DNA from: Bacteroidetes bacterium ADurb.Bin012
Lineage (GTDB): Bacteria > Bacteroidota > Bacteroidia > Bacteroidales > TTA-H9
DNA length: 64,000 nt
Reading direction: 5' to 3'
Assembly: GCA_002071415.1 (NCBI GenBank)
Contig: MWFC01000001.1
Coordinates: 207,273 to 271,272, forward strand
The number at the start of each line of letters is the position of its first letter. Within the stretch, counting starts at the first letter, position 1. Shown here piece after piece: positions 17,843 through 26,980 of the stretch. The translations under genes and the position numbers were made by a program. A model generated the notes under the pieces. It was not told the DNA's origin. It made no database searches and saw only the letters and a list, made by a program, of their open reading frames with translations.

Positions 17843-19381
17843 CTACTTTAAGAAAAGTTTCTTTTCCCCATCGGCACCGATAATAAAATATTGGTTACAT
17901 TCAATAAGCAAAGCTTGCGGTGTATACATGCTGTGATAAAATGGAACGTTGATAGCAATGACTTTCCCATTGTACCTCGAGTTGATCTCTGGTATTTCGG
18001 AATGCCCTATAATGATATGAGAAACTTCATAAAAGCTAAGCACACTATCAATGTAGGACTCAGACAAAGTCTGGAAATAACTGTATTCATGCAGTAAATC
18101 TCTGAACCATAATGGTCCATCATCTAATAGCATAAATATTTCTAATTCATTTAATTTACGTTTATTATCCGATAAAGTATTATAGATGACATCATTTATT
18201 TCATTTATTGACAGCATTTTAGAAAGATGTTCCGGCCCAATTCCAGCATGTACAAAGAGTATATCGCCTATTTTCAAAATTGCAGGTTTGCTTCTGATAA
18301 ATCTGCCCAACTCGCTATCGGGAGTATAAAATTCCCAATAGTTCATCGAAAAATATTCACAAATATTACGATATTTTTCGTTCAAGTACCTATGATCGCC
18401 AATAAGTGCCATAATTTCGTGATTTCCTAAAATAAGGTGGACTCGTCCGCCATTTATTTGTGCTTGGCTTTCAAAGTGTTGAACGAACCAAATCAGTTCC
18501 GTAACTTGGCAGCCTCTATCGAACAAATCGCCGATAAACACGATTTGACCATTTCCCCATATCCAATTGAATGCGGCATCGATGATTTTGTTTCCTATCA
18601 TTAAACTAAGGAGTGATTGTAAATTGCCATGTAAATCACCAATGGCCAGTAAGCGCTCGGGCATGTCACAAATACCCGGTGAGCGATCATAATGTCGTTT
18701 TATCTCAACGGGATGAAAAAGGATGGATGATTTTAATACAAAAGGGAGTTTAACGGAATGGAATAATTCCGATTTTTCACACAAGCGACGATCTCGAGTA
18801 TAGAAATACTTTAGCTCAAAAGAGGACGAATCTTTCCACTCCACAAAGGGTCCGTCGGTATATTCAGGCCAATGGAGTGCTTTTTCTTGCATCAAAGTAG
18901 CATGTTGGAGATAGATTGCAAGGTTTTGATCGGTCGACGAATGAATGTAATCTATAGGCCGCTTCCCGAATTTATCTTTTGCATGCAGATTAGCCCCAGC
19001 TTTTACAAGATAGGTCAAAATAAGCAGTTGATTTCTTTTAATGGAAAGCGCAACAGGCGTATTTCCATTATCGTCGCTTACATCAGATAGGGCATCATGA
19101 TCGAGTAATAGTTTTACTATTTCGGGCTCATCGCTGAGTATGGCCAAAATCAATAGTGTTTCCGATCGAACACATAGGTTAGGATTGGCACCAGATTGAA
19201 GTAAAAATGCAACCATATCTTTCTGTTTCAGTTTAATGGCAATACTCAAGGCTGTTTCCGATTTTTCAGTGTCGAGAAAATCGTCGATCCCCAAATGATA
19301 GTTATGCATTGCTTTTATGAGAGATGCCGAATCATTGGTTGAAATATAACGTTTTATTTCCTCGACAAGTGTTGCATCCAT
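17843..19381 (-). CDS. Ankyrin-repeat metallophosphatase (Shelphs/PPP-like)
   Basis: 512 residues, no signal peptide, so probably cytosolic. Residues about 35-165 hold four to five ankyrin repeats (ETALSIAIKLKQ, ETLLILAILSDEPEIV, GNTPVALSIKRNQ, GKRPIDYI). The rest is a calcineurin-like phosphoesterase with all metal motifs: AIGDLHGN, FIGDLFDRG, LGNHE and IIGHSE. The layout resembles Shewanella-like protein phosphatases, which dephosphorylate protein residues. The ankyrin fusion suggests partner-directed phosphatase activity. Both ends are isolated from neighbours. Confidence 0.85.
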   Translation of the reverse strand: MDATLVEEIKRYISTNDSASLIKAMHNYHLGIDDFLDTEKSETALSIAIKLKQKDMVAFLLQSGANPNLCVRSETLLILAILSDEPEIVKLLLDHDALSDVSDDNGNTPVALSIKRNQLLILTYLVKAGANLHAKDKFGKRPIDYIHSSTDQNLAIYLQHATLMQEKALHWPEYTDGPFVEWKDSSSFELKYFYTRDRRLCEKSELFHSVKLPFVLKSSILFHPVEIKRHYDRSPGICDMPERLLAIGDLHGNLQSLLSLMIGNKIIDAAFNWIWGNGQIVFIGDLFDRGCQVTELIWFVQHFESQAQINGGRVHLILGNHEIMALIGDHRYLNEKYRNICEYFSMNYWEFYTPDSELGRFIRSKPAILKIGDILFVHAGIGPEHLSKMLSINEINDVIYNTLSDNKRKLNELEIFMLLDDGPLWFRDLLHEYSYFQTLSESYIDSVLSFYEVSHIIIGHSEIPEINSRYNGKVIAINVPFYHSMYTPQALLIECNQYFIIGADGEKKLFLK

Positions 19382-19617
19382 TACTTCAACAGATATATTA
19401 TATAAAATTCATAATCAGGATACTGTAATTAATTAACATTCTTCTTATCTGAACGCTCATATGAGCTTATATCGAACGAATAAGATTATAAAAATACATA
19501 CAAAACCTTTTATATTGATAAATCATTTATAATCAATCAATTATTCCACGTATTCGATAGGTTCAAGTTAGTTGAATTATACCAAACCAGAATGAATTCT
19601 TGCATAAAAGTCTTAAC

Positions 19618-19887
19618 TTATTCATTATGATTATATTTTGCAGAAAGGAAGGCTATATATATGGCCTTGATGAGTTTTGCGAAAATATTTAATGAAGGAA
19701 TGCAACCCCGCTGTTCAAAATCCTCGTGAATACAGTAATTATGGTTCGAAGAAAGGGGTTCTATGGACTTATTCTGTAGTGATTTGTCGTTTTCATGTCC
19801 ATCGAGCTCTTTATCTTTGAGTTTGCTTAATTCGTCCAGATATTTTTCTCTGGCATGTTGTATTTCATAGAAAAATTCACTGCGCAT
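19618..19887 (-). CDS. Small protein of unknown function
   Basis: 89 residues, not recognised. The N-terminal half is charged and helical (HAREKYLDELSKLKDKELDG), and the C-terminal end is more hydrophobic. There is no Shine-Dalgarno sequence, but a TAAATTTG box lies 36 bases upstream, which supports real expression. It is divergent from the 383-residue gene at 20094, and the two share the TTAAG-rich region. It may still be a chance open frame. Confidence 0.45.
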   Translation of the reverse strand: MRSEFFYEIQHAREKYLDELSKLKDKELDGHENDKSLQNKSIEPLSSNHNYCIHEDFEQRGCIPSLNIFAKLIKAIYIAFLSAKYNHNE

Positions 19888-19922
19888 GGTATGAATAACT
19901 TAAATTCTTAAAGAGTAAAATC

Positions 19923-19930
19923 CAAATTTA
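19923..19930 (-). promoter_or_regulatory. -7 box for the 89-residue gene
   Basis: TAAATTTG on the minus strand, 36 bases before the ATG at 19887. No matching -33 is evident. Confidence 0.4.
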
Positions 19931-19974
19931 TAGTTTAAATTACCTGTTTTATAATAAATTAAGTAAAAAAATCT

Positions 19975-19994
19975 GCTTAATTTAATAATTAAGC
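19975..19994. promoter_or_regulatory. Perfect inverted repeat between divergent genes
   Basis: GCTTAATT and AATTAAGC around TAAT, a perfect 8+4+8 palindrome. It is one of several TTAAG-bearing sites between 19955 and 20051 and is a candidate regulator-binding site. Confidence 0.45.
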
Positions 19995-20036
19995 AAAACT
20001 TAAACAAATTAAATTTTATTGAATTAAGGAAAAGTA

Positions 20037-20067
20037 TTGACTTAATTAAGTAAATGAAATATTTTTG
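20037..20067 (+). promoter_or_regulatory. Promoter with embedded palindrome
   Basis: TTG at 20037-20039, 20 intervening bases, then TATTTTTG at 20060-20067, an excellent fit to the Bacteroidota promoter. A perfect 12-base palindrome, ACTTAATTAAGT, occupies 20040-20051 within the spacer, where a bound repressor would block polymerase. The ATG at 20094 follows 26 bases later. Confidence 0.6.
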
Positions 20068-20093
20068 CCATTCTCATCAGGTCATTTTTTTTC

Positions 20094-21245
20094 ATGAATT
20101 CATTTGTTTCGTTTACTGACGCTCCTCCTCTTCGTTTACTCCGGTTTGCTGCTGATGCTATCGATGGAATCGAAAAGGGCCTTATAGTATTTTATCAAAT
20201 GCCAGGCAACAAACTTATTGCCCAAAGTGTCGAAAGAAACCATGATGAAGGTTGGGAAGTGAGGAGTGTATTAGTGGAAGATTTCTATGAATTTTTCCGG
20301 AGTGAACGTCAGCGTAAAGGGGCCTACCAATGGTTAGGGAAGGATGATTTACCTTTCGAGGTACACAATCAGGCTTTTTCTCATACCATATTCGATGAGT
20401 TCGACCGCACCATTCTTTTGCTCAGATTTTTAGATGAAACCAATCAGGGATATGACCTGCTCTATTTGTATTTTAATCCAAGATTCAAATCCGCCTTTTT
20501 ATCTTCTGAAAAACAATCTTTTAGCACTAGCGAGAAAGCACTTACTGCACAAATCCTCCATCGTTTGTTAGCAACATTTTTAGTATTGATGAGAGAAGAA
20601 AGGGAATCATTCGGGCAATTGATGAATAATACTCGTCAGTTGGCCAATAGATTTCAGAATGAGCGAAATAAGACAGAACTGCTTGAAAAGCAGGCTGGGC
20701 AGAGCCTCGTGGAATATTCGAAGGATATATTGAATGAATTAGCCTGCAAGTATAATAGGAAAGCCTTACTTTCTCCTGAAGCCGAGACATTAATCAGGAA
20801 TTTTTCCGGAAAGCTTTCTCACCTCAAAGAATTATTAACCAACGCATTTCATTTTTCACTGATTTTAAATGAGCCTAATCAGGAGCTAATGATTCAGGAT
20901 TGGCACATGGATATAGAAAAGTCGCCATTAAAATCCGATAAGCGAAGAAAGGAAAAATATGAACATTTGGGACGCACGGGTGATTTGCTGAATCGTTTGG
21001 AATTTGCTGCTCGAAGCGTGTTGAATGATCGATTGCCTCTAACGGGGAAAAATGTTGGCAGCCATTGTGATAAACCCATATCGGCTCCGGCTATAAGCGA
21101 TGCATTAAAAAAACACCGTTCAGAAATCATCGCCTTATTCGAGCAATATCCTGATCAATGGCCCATCATACGCAAAGATTTTGCTCCTATAAGAAACATT
21201 CTCATAGCGTCGGGCGAGAAAGGGAAAAACCGAAGAGTCGGGTGA
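20094..21245 (+). CDS. Unknown 383-residue protein, possible regulator
   Basis: No domain is firmly recognised. Residues 1-130 look like a sensory alpha/beta domain, 150-215 are helical, and 215-255 (LLSPEAETLIRNFSGKLSHLKELLTNAF) resemble the lid region that follows the AAA+ core in sigma-54 activators (LSPEA...WPGNVREL). The C-terminal PISAPAISDALKKHR looks like a helix-turn-helix. No Walker motifs are present, so it is not an ATPase. It is soluble. With a palindromic operator in its own promoter, an autoregulated DNA-binding protein is an inference only. Confidence 0.6.
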   Translation: MNSFVSFTDAPPLRLLRFAADAIDGIEKGLIVFYQMPGNKLIAQSVERNHDEGWEVRSVLVEDFYEFFRSERQRKGAYQWLGKDDLPFEVHNQAFSHTIFDEFDRTILLLRFLDETNQGYDLLYLYFNPRFKSAFLSSEKQSFSTSEKALTAQILHRLLATFLVLMREERESFGQLMNNTRQLANRFQNERNKTELLEKQAGQSLVEYSKDILNELACKYNRKALLSPEAETLIRNFSGKLSHLKELLTNAFHFSLILNEPNQELMIQDWHMDIEKSPLKSDKRRKEKYEHLGRTGDLLNRLEFAARSVLNDRLPLTGKNVGSHCDKPISAPAISDALKKHRSEIIALFEQYPDQWPIIRKDFAPIRNILIASGEKGKNRRVG

Positions 21246-21414
21246 ACCATATCCTGTGTCAACGTAAAAGTGTCAGGCCATAAAACGGAGCAGATCGAAT
21301 ACTTATCATGTATTACCAACTCATAGGGCTCAAGCAAAAATTGACGATTTTCTTGAATTGACCTCTCGTCAATACTATTCTGGCATTGGTACTCACATTC
21401 TCCATTTTCTCTAC

Positions 21415-22347
21415 TCAGCTCATTTCAAAAGGATGTTCTTGTTCAAAATCTGGATTGTAGGTTTTATGACTCTCCAATTCCTGTATCCAGCCATTATGAA
21501 ATCCAAGCTCATAAAATCGCTGTACTACCATTTCGTATTCTTGCAAATCGATTGGACGTTGTAAAGCCACATCCATTTTCTGGTAAAATTGAGGATTGTA
21601 TTGTGACATCAGGCTTATATAAACATTCGTAGAAATTTCGTCGGCTATGGTTTCGAGCACTTTTATACTATTTTCGATATAACCCGGTAATACCAAATGC
21701 CGAATGATCAATCCCGACTCGGCCTGACCTTCTTTATTCACAATCACATTAGAACCTTTCTGCCGAAACATTTCCCTGATGGCCTTCAAGGCAACTTCGG
21801 GATAATTACTCGCCATGGAAAGTCTTCTGGCTAATGATCGATCAGCATATTTGAAGTCAGGTAGCCAAACATCAACCCATTCTTCCAGTTCTTTCAACTG
21901 CTCTGTGTTTTCATAACCGCTGGTATTATAAACGAAAGGGGGATGATAACCATTAGATTTAAGCTCAGAAATTATTGCCTTTACATGGGGGATATAATGA
22001 GTTGGGCTCACAAAACCAACGGCTTTACAACCCTCTTCCAGTAGTTTCATTACTCTTGCCGTAACTTCATGAACACGATAGAGATAAGGATCCAGAACCA
22101 TCTTATTTTGGCTAATTTGCATATTCTGACAGAATTGGCATTGCAAAGTACAGTGCATGAAAAAGATATTTGCTATACCATATTGACCACTGATGGGGGG
22201 TTCTTCTCCGGTGTGCCTGCAAATAGAGCCTATTGCAAGTCTATCGTTGGCATGGCAAAATCCCGATGCCTCTTTCGAACGATCTACTCCGCAGTTTCTT
22301 GGGCATAATTTGCACTTTGTATATTCAGTAAAATCGAATTCACTCAT
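21415..22347 (-). CDS. PflA-related radical SAM protein
   Basis: 310 residues. The 4Fe-4S/SAM motif is CTLQCQFC (CxxxCxxC), preceded by an N-terminal cysteine-rich segment CKLCPRNCGVDR and SGFCH typical of the group related to pyruvate formate-lyase activating enzyme. This family appears in many anaerobes without a PFL partner nearby, and the target is unknown; members may make a glycyl radical or modify another protein. It sits 68 bases downstream of the sigma-54 regulator on the same strand and may be cotranscribed with it. Confidence 0.85.
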   Translation of the reverse strand: MSEFDFTEYTKCKLCPRNCGVDRSKEASGFCHANDRLAIGSICRHTGEEPPISGQYGIANIFFMHCTLQCQFCQNMQISQNKMVLDPYLYRVHEVTARVMKLLEEGCKAVGFVSPTHYIPHVKAIISELKSNGYHPPFVYNTSGYENTEQLKELEEWVDVWLPDFKYADRSLARRLSMASNYPEVALKAIREMFRQKGSNVIVNKEGQAESGLIIRHLVLPGYIENSIKVLETIADEISTNVYISLMSQYNPQFYQKMDVALQRPIDLQEYEMVVQRFYELGFHNGWIQELESHKTYNPDFEQEHPFEMS

Positions 22348-22415
22348 TTTTCTAATGATGTTCTATAAAACGGCATGCTGTGATGGCGAAAATATGTTCG
22401 ATACGATGATGAAAT

Positions 22416-23807
22416 TCAACCCAGCCGTTTTTCAAAGACCAGATGATATTTTTTTATTCTTCGGTCTAATGCCTGAAAAGAAATGTTCAAAAGTTTTGCG
22501 GCGGCTGATTTGTTGAAATTTGACTGGTGGATTGCTTTAATGATGGCGTTGCGTTCGAGGATCTCCAGATCGAGAACCTCGAGATTATTATTTGTGCGAG
22601 AAATTTTTTTCGATATCTTGTCGAATTGAAAGTCATCGGCAACCAGCCGGTCTCCTTCCGATAGAATGATCGCTCTTTCGACCATGTTGCGCAATTCTCT
22701 CACATTGCCAGGGAATGAATAGTCAATAAGAGTATCCACGACTTCCTTGTCGATGCGGGTGATTTTTTTATTCATTTTTTTTGAAAAATCATCAATAAAA
22801 TAATTGATTAGCAATGGGATATCTTCTTTGCGTTCTCGCAGAGGTGGGATATGGATAATGAATGCGCTGAGGCGGTGATATAAATCGAGGCGGAATTGTT
22901 TTTCTTCGGTAAGTTTTTCGAGGTCTTGATTGGTTGCTGCAATGATTCTGACGTCGATACCAATTTCTTGAGTCCCTCCTACTCTGCTGATTTTACGTTC
23001 TTCGAGTACGCGCAGAAATTTAGTCTGCAGGCTCAGAGGCAAATCGCCAATTTCGTCTAAAAACAAAGTGCCTTTGTTGGCTACTTCGAACCATCCGGTT
23101 TTATTTTCATTTGCGCCAGTAAACGAACCCTTGGTGTGTCCAAAGAATTCCGATTCAAACAGTGTTTCGGTGATAGCCGAAGAGTTTACTGCATAGAAGT
23201 AATGATCCTTGCGAGGGCTCATGTAGTGTATAGCTCTGGCGACTAGTTCTTTGCCTGTGCCGCTTTCACCCATGATCAACACATTGGTAGGATCGCTCTT
23301 AGCAACTTTACTTACAAGTTCAGATACCTTTTTCATGGCCTGACTCTGCGCAATAAAACCTTGTCCAAGTTCTTTCCTAATGTTGTCTTTAAATAGATTG
23401 AATGAATTTTCAACTTCTTTGAGTCGGTTGTTCAAATCGATAAATCGGCGCGTTCGTTCGATAGCCGAAATTACTTCGGTCAACGAAAAAGGTTTGGGCA
23501 AATAATCGCATGCTCCGCTTCGCATAGCTTCGATAACGCTTTGCATTTCCCCATGGCCCGAAATCATAATCACTTCTTTTTCAGGATATTCCATCTTTAT
23601 GATTTTCAAAAGTTCGAGCCCATTTATACCTGGCAAACGAATATCGAGAAAAACAACATCAACGCGATTGGCCTTCAATACCTCCAAGGCTTCGGTGGAG
23701 GCTTCGGCCAAAAAAACATTGAAATTGTTATTTTGAAGATACTCGGCTAATTCGTTACGAATAATCTCTTCATCGTCAACAATAAGAATATTTAGTTGCT
23801 CAGCCAT
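22416..23807 (-). CDS. NtrC-family sigma-54-dependent response regulator
   Basis: 463 residues. Receiver domain 1-120 with phosphoacceptor D55 in FLDIRLPG and KPF near 105. The AAA+ domain has Walker A GESGTGKE at 180-187, GSFTGA at 227-232 (the GAFTGA sigma-54 contact loop with a Ser variant), Walker B TLFLDEIGDLP and the WPGNVREL-equivalent FPGNVREL. A Fis-type helix-turn-helix ends the protein (NKSAAAKLLNIS). It activates RpoN promoters after phosphorylation, probably by the kinase encoded 70 bases upstream. It has a TAACTTTG box of its own. Confidence 0.94.
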   Translation of the reverse strand: MAEQLNILIVDDEEIIRNELAEYLQNNNFNVFLAEASTEALEVLKANRVDVVFLDIRLPGINGLELLKIIKMEYPEKEVIMISGHGEMQSVIEAMRSGACDYLPKPFSLTEVISAIERTRRFIDLNNRLKEVENSFNLFKDNIRKELGQGFIAQSQAMKKVSELVSKVAKSDPTNVLIMGESGTGKELVARAIHYMSPRKDHYFYAVNSSAITETLFESEFFGHTKGSFTGANENKTGWFEVANKGTLFLDEIGDLPLSLQTKFLRVLEERKISRVGGTQEIGIDVRIIAATNQDLEKLTEEKQFRLDLYHRLSAFIIHIPPLRERKEDIPLLINYFIDDFSKKMNKKITRIDKEVVDTLIDYSFPGNVRELRNMVERAIILSEGDRLVADDFQFDKISKKISRTNNNLEVLDLEILERNAIIKAIHQSNFNKSAAAKLLNISFQALDRRIKKYHLVFEKRLG

Positions 23808-23851
23808 TCTTAAGCAAATTCGTTTTAATGTTCTATGAGAAGGAATTTTTG

Positions 23852-23859
23852 CAAAGTTA
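23852..23859 (-). promoter_or_regulatory. -7 box for the sigma-54 regulator gene
   Basis: TAACTTTG followed by CAAAAA on the minus strand, 44 bases before the ATG at 23807 and just after the kinase stop codon. The regulator can thus be transcribed without the kinase. Confidence 0.5.
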
Positions 23860-23877
23860 TAAATTCCGACTGGCTTA

Positions 23878-26850
23878 TCAATTGTTGGTATTCATGTAAG
23901 AAGGAAATTCACAGGTAAAGCATGTGCCTTCCCCAAATTCGCTTTTAACTTCGATGTTTCCCTTTAATTCCTCTATAATACCATAAACGATGGATAAACC
24001 TAATCCTGTACCCTTATTGATTTCTTTAGTTGTGAAAAAGGGTTCGAAGATATGATCAAGCAGTTGAGGTGGAATGCCTGTACCATTATCTTCGATTTCC
24101 ATTCCTATGTTATTGGAGTTTATTATAAAGCTGCGAATGGCAATTGTTTTATTAAAATTAAGGCTTTGGTTATGGGCTTTTTGTTCCAAAGCATCTTTCG
24201 AATTGTTAAGCAAATTGATGACGACTTGTTCCACTTTGAAGCGGTCGCCCAAAAAATATAAAGGTTCTGGATGAAGTTGCAGATTAAAATGAATATTTCG
24301 CTCGGAAAATTGACTCTTCAATAGCAACAAGGCTCCCTGTATGGCCTCATTCAGATTCATGCGGGTAAACCGGGCATTTTGTTGGTTGCGTGAAAAGGTT
24401 TTTACGTGGTCGATTATGCGGTTGATGCGTTGAATATTCTCTAAGATGGTTCCTATTTTGTTTTCGAGATAGTGCTTTGTGATGTCTTCTGATTTCAAGT
24501 GGAAAAGAATATTTTCGAGTCCCATGGTTATGGCAGTAAGGGGCTGATTCATTTCATGAGTAATTCCAGCTGCGAGCTGACCCAATGATTCGAGTTTGGA
24601 TTTCTGAATAAGCATTTGCCTCTGTTTTTCGACTTTCTTAAGCTCTTCGCTAACCCTCTTGTTCAATTGTATATTCCATTGTTCGAGTTCGTGCTGTATC
24701 TGCTTTATTTCACTGATATCGATCATGATTCCAACCAAGCCCCCTAAAGTACCATCGCTTTGGGAAAAGGGAGATTGATTGATAATTATATTGTGTATAA
24801 GTCCATCAGCATATTGAAATTCCAGTTCAAAGCTCTGGATTTGCTTCGAAATAATTATTTCCTCATCTTTTTGGATAATTTGGCGGCAATTTTCTATCGA
24901 AAAAATTTCACAAATCTTCTTTCCTATAATATCGGTTGAAGTTTTTCCGAAGGCTTGTAAGAAAGCATTGTTGCATCCCAGAAAAACCCCTTTAGTATCT
25001 TTATAGAACACAGGATTAGGGATATTGTCCAAAAGAGCACGTAAGAAATGATTATGGTTGGTAATAGCTTCTTGATTTGCAAGTATATCAGTAATATCTC
25101 TACTGAAAATAGCAACTCTTTTAATGGTTTTATTGAGATTTGATGCAGGGTAAAAGGTAAGATCATAATGTCGGTTCAACAGGGTATCGTAATGAGAATA
25201 TCTTCTTCCATCGCTTACAACCTTTTTGAAAATCTTCTGACGGGCCGTTCTGATAGGTTCGGGAAGAAGGTCGAAGTAATTTGGTTTTTGATTATTTACG
25301 GTGGAACCACCGATCAATTCAGCTGCTTTTTCATTAATATCGAGTATATTACCATTAGATTCGAGTAAAACAATTGCATCGGGTACGACATTCAATAATG
25401 CCCGGGCTTTTTCTTCACTGTCGATCAATTTTTCGGTGGTATCCTTTCGGTATTGTGCATCTAAAAAAACCTTACCAGCGATTTTTAGCATAAATACAAT
25501 ATCCTCGTTGATATGCGCACAGGAAACTGAAGCCAGTCCAATAACTCCGGCTAATTTTTCTTCATTTACCAAAGGTACGAACACAAAGGATTGCAAATGG
25601 TAAAGTCGCATGAATTTCTTTTCCCTCGTATTGTCTGTCAATAGTCTTCTATCATTCACTACGACAGCTTGATGTTTTATTAGATGACTATATGCAAACT
25701 CGAGATCTTTCAAATCGAAGTCGTCAGAGAATATCACTTTTTTGACGTGCCGAGGTGCGCTCCAGATATATTTTCGTTCTATTTCGGAAGAATTCTCCTT
25801 TAAAATAAACAGACAGGCTTGATCCATTCCTGCAGTCGAAGTAATTTGAGAAAGGCTTTTTATGATTTCTTCTTCTAAAAACTCGTCTTGAAGTCTTATG
25901 AATGAACTCGATATTCCCGAAAGAACTTTCTCTATCTGTACTTTAAATGCCAGATCGATTTGAGCAGCTTTGCGTTGTTGAATCTCATTTTCCAGTTTTT
26001 CTACGGTATTTTGCAGTTGGTAGGTACGTTCCTCGACCAGAAGTTCGAGTTTGTTTTTATACTGATTGAGGGCTTCTTCGGCTTTTTTCCGCTCGGTAAG
26101 ATTACTAAAGATGGCAAGACAAAGATTTTGGCCAGTAAATGAAATCCTATTGTAGGAAACTTCAACGGGTATAGATTCTCCAAATTTCGAATAAAGATCC
26201 AATTCATATGGTTTGGCATTAGGTTCAAGAGTCGCTTTCGACCATGAAGTATCCGACATAAGGGTATCGAGAGACATTTTACGGGTTTCATTGACATCGT
26301 AACCCAGTAGCTTTACTGCCGAAGCATTCATATCCACAATTTTGGATGTATTTGCATCGATCACCATGATGCTTTCGGGAGCTTTTTCGAATAATAGCCT
26401 GAAACGAGCCTCGCTTTCGGTAAGTTCAGCTTCGGCTCGCTTACGGGCTTCTTCTTCCTTCAGCAGCTTCTGCTCATTCAATATGATGTTTGCTAATTCA
26501 TGAATGGTTTTGTTCAACAAATCCCTATCGAAAGGTTTCAATAAAAACTTATCCACTCCTATTTCAATGGCGTCGATAAAATAACTCGTTTCTTCGTAGG
26601 AGGTGGTAATGATAGATCTTATGGAAGGTTTTTCTCTTTTTATGCTTCGAATCATCTTTAAGCCGCTTAGGCCAGGCATGGCAATATCGGCTACTACTAA
26701 GTCGGCTCCGTGTTTATGAAATAGTTGCATACCCGAATTTCCATTATCGGCCACATGAACTTCTTCGGCCAAATCCTTCAGAAAATCGGTCATCATCTCA
26801 CGAAACAAACGCTCATCTTCTGCATACAATATTTTTATAGGGAACTTCAC
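23878..26850 (-). CDS. Receiver-first, multi-PAS/GAF sensor histidine kinase
   Basis: 990 residues without membrane helices, so probably a soluble sensor. Order: receiver domain 1-125 with D55 in VVADIAMPG; PAS about 145-265; coiled coil; GAF about 320-480; PAS about 485-600; PAS about 605-725; HisKA with the phospho-His in ITHEMNQPL; HATPase with NLLNNSKDA, DNGTGIP and GTGLGLS. The N-terminal receiver likely takes a signal from another kinase. Its partner is probably the NtrC-type regulator just downstream. The ligands of the PAS and GAF domains are unknown. Confidence 0.92.
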   Translation of the reverse strand: MKFPIKILYAEDERLFREMMTDFLKDLAEEVHVADNGNSGMQLFHKHGADLVVADIAMPGLSGLKMIRSIKREKPSIRSIITTSYEETSYFIDAIEIGVDKFLLKPFDRDLLNKTIHELANIILNEQKLLKEEEARKRAEAELTESEARFRLLFEKAPESIMVIDANTSKIVDMNASAVKLLGYDVNETRKMSLDTLMSDTSWSKATLEPNAKPYELDLYSKFGESIPVEVSYNRISFTGQNLCLAIFSNLTERKKAEEALNQYKNKLELLVEERTYQLQNTVEKLENEIQQRKAAQIDLAFKVQIEKVLSGISSSFIRLQDEFLEEEIIKSLSQITSTAGMDQACLFILKENSSEIERKYIWSAPRHVKKVIFSDDFDLKDLEFAYSHLIKHQAVVVNDRRLLTDNTREKKFMRLYHLQSFVFVPLVNEEKLAGVIGLASVSCAHINEDIVFMLKIAGKVFLDAQYRKDTTEKLIDSEEKARALLNVVPDAIVLLESNGNILDINEKAAELIGGSTVNNQKPNYFDLLPEPIRTARQKIFKKVVSDGRRYSHYDTLLNRHYDLTFYPASNLNKTIKRVAIFSRDITDILANQEAITNHNHFLRALLDNIPNPVFYKDTKGVFLGCNNAFLQAFGKTSTDIIGKKICEIFSIENCRQIIQKDEEIIISKQIQSFELEFQYADGLIHNIIINQSPFSQSDGTLGGLVGIMIDISEIKQIQHELEQWNIQLNKRVSEELKKVEKQRQMLIQKSKLESLGQLAAGITHEMNQPLTAITMGLENILFHLKSEDITKHYLENKIGTILENIQRINRIIDHVKTFSRNQQNARFTRMNLNEAIQGALLLLKSQFSERNIHFNLQLHPEPLYFLGDRFKVEQVVINLLNNSKDALEQKAHNQSLNFNKTIAIRSFIINSNNIGMEIEDNGTGIPPQLLDHIFEPFFTTKEINKGTGLGLSIVYGIIEELKGNIEVKSEFGEGTCFTCEFPSYMNTNN

Positions 26851-26892
26851 GAGCTAAATTTCAATTATTTCGTCATATATGAGTGGGTTTGA

Positions 26893-26900
26893 TAAATTTG
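26893..26900 (+). promoter_or_regulatory. -7 box of the trmD promoter
   Basis: TAAATTTG followed by CAGG, 80 bases before the trmD ATG and divergent from the kinase gene. Confidence 0.5.
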
Positions 26901-26980
26901 CAGGTTCTACTAAAAGAGCAAAATTTTTACAAAAATAAAACTTTCATTCCAATTATGGTTATTTTTCGAAAAATTTTTTT

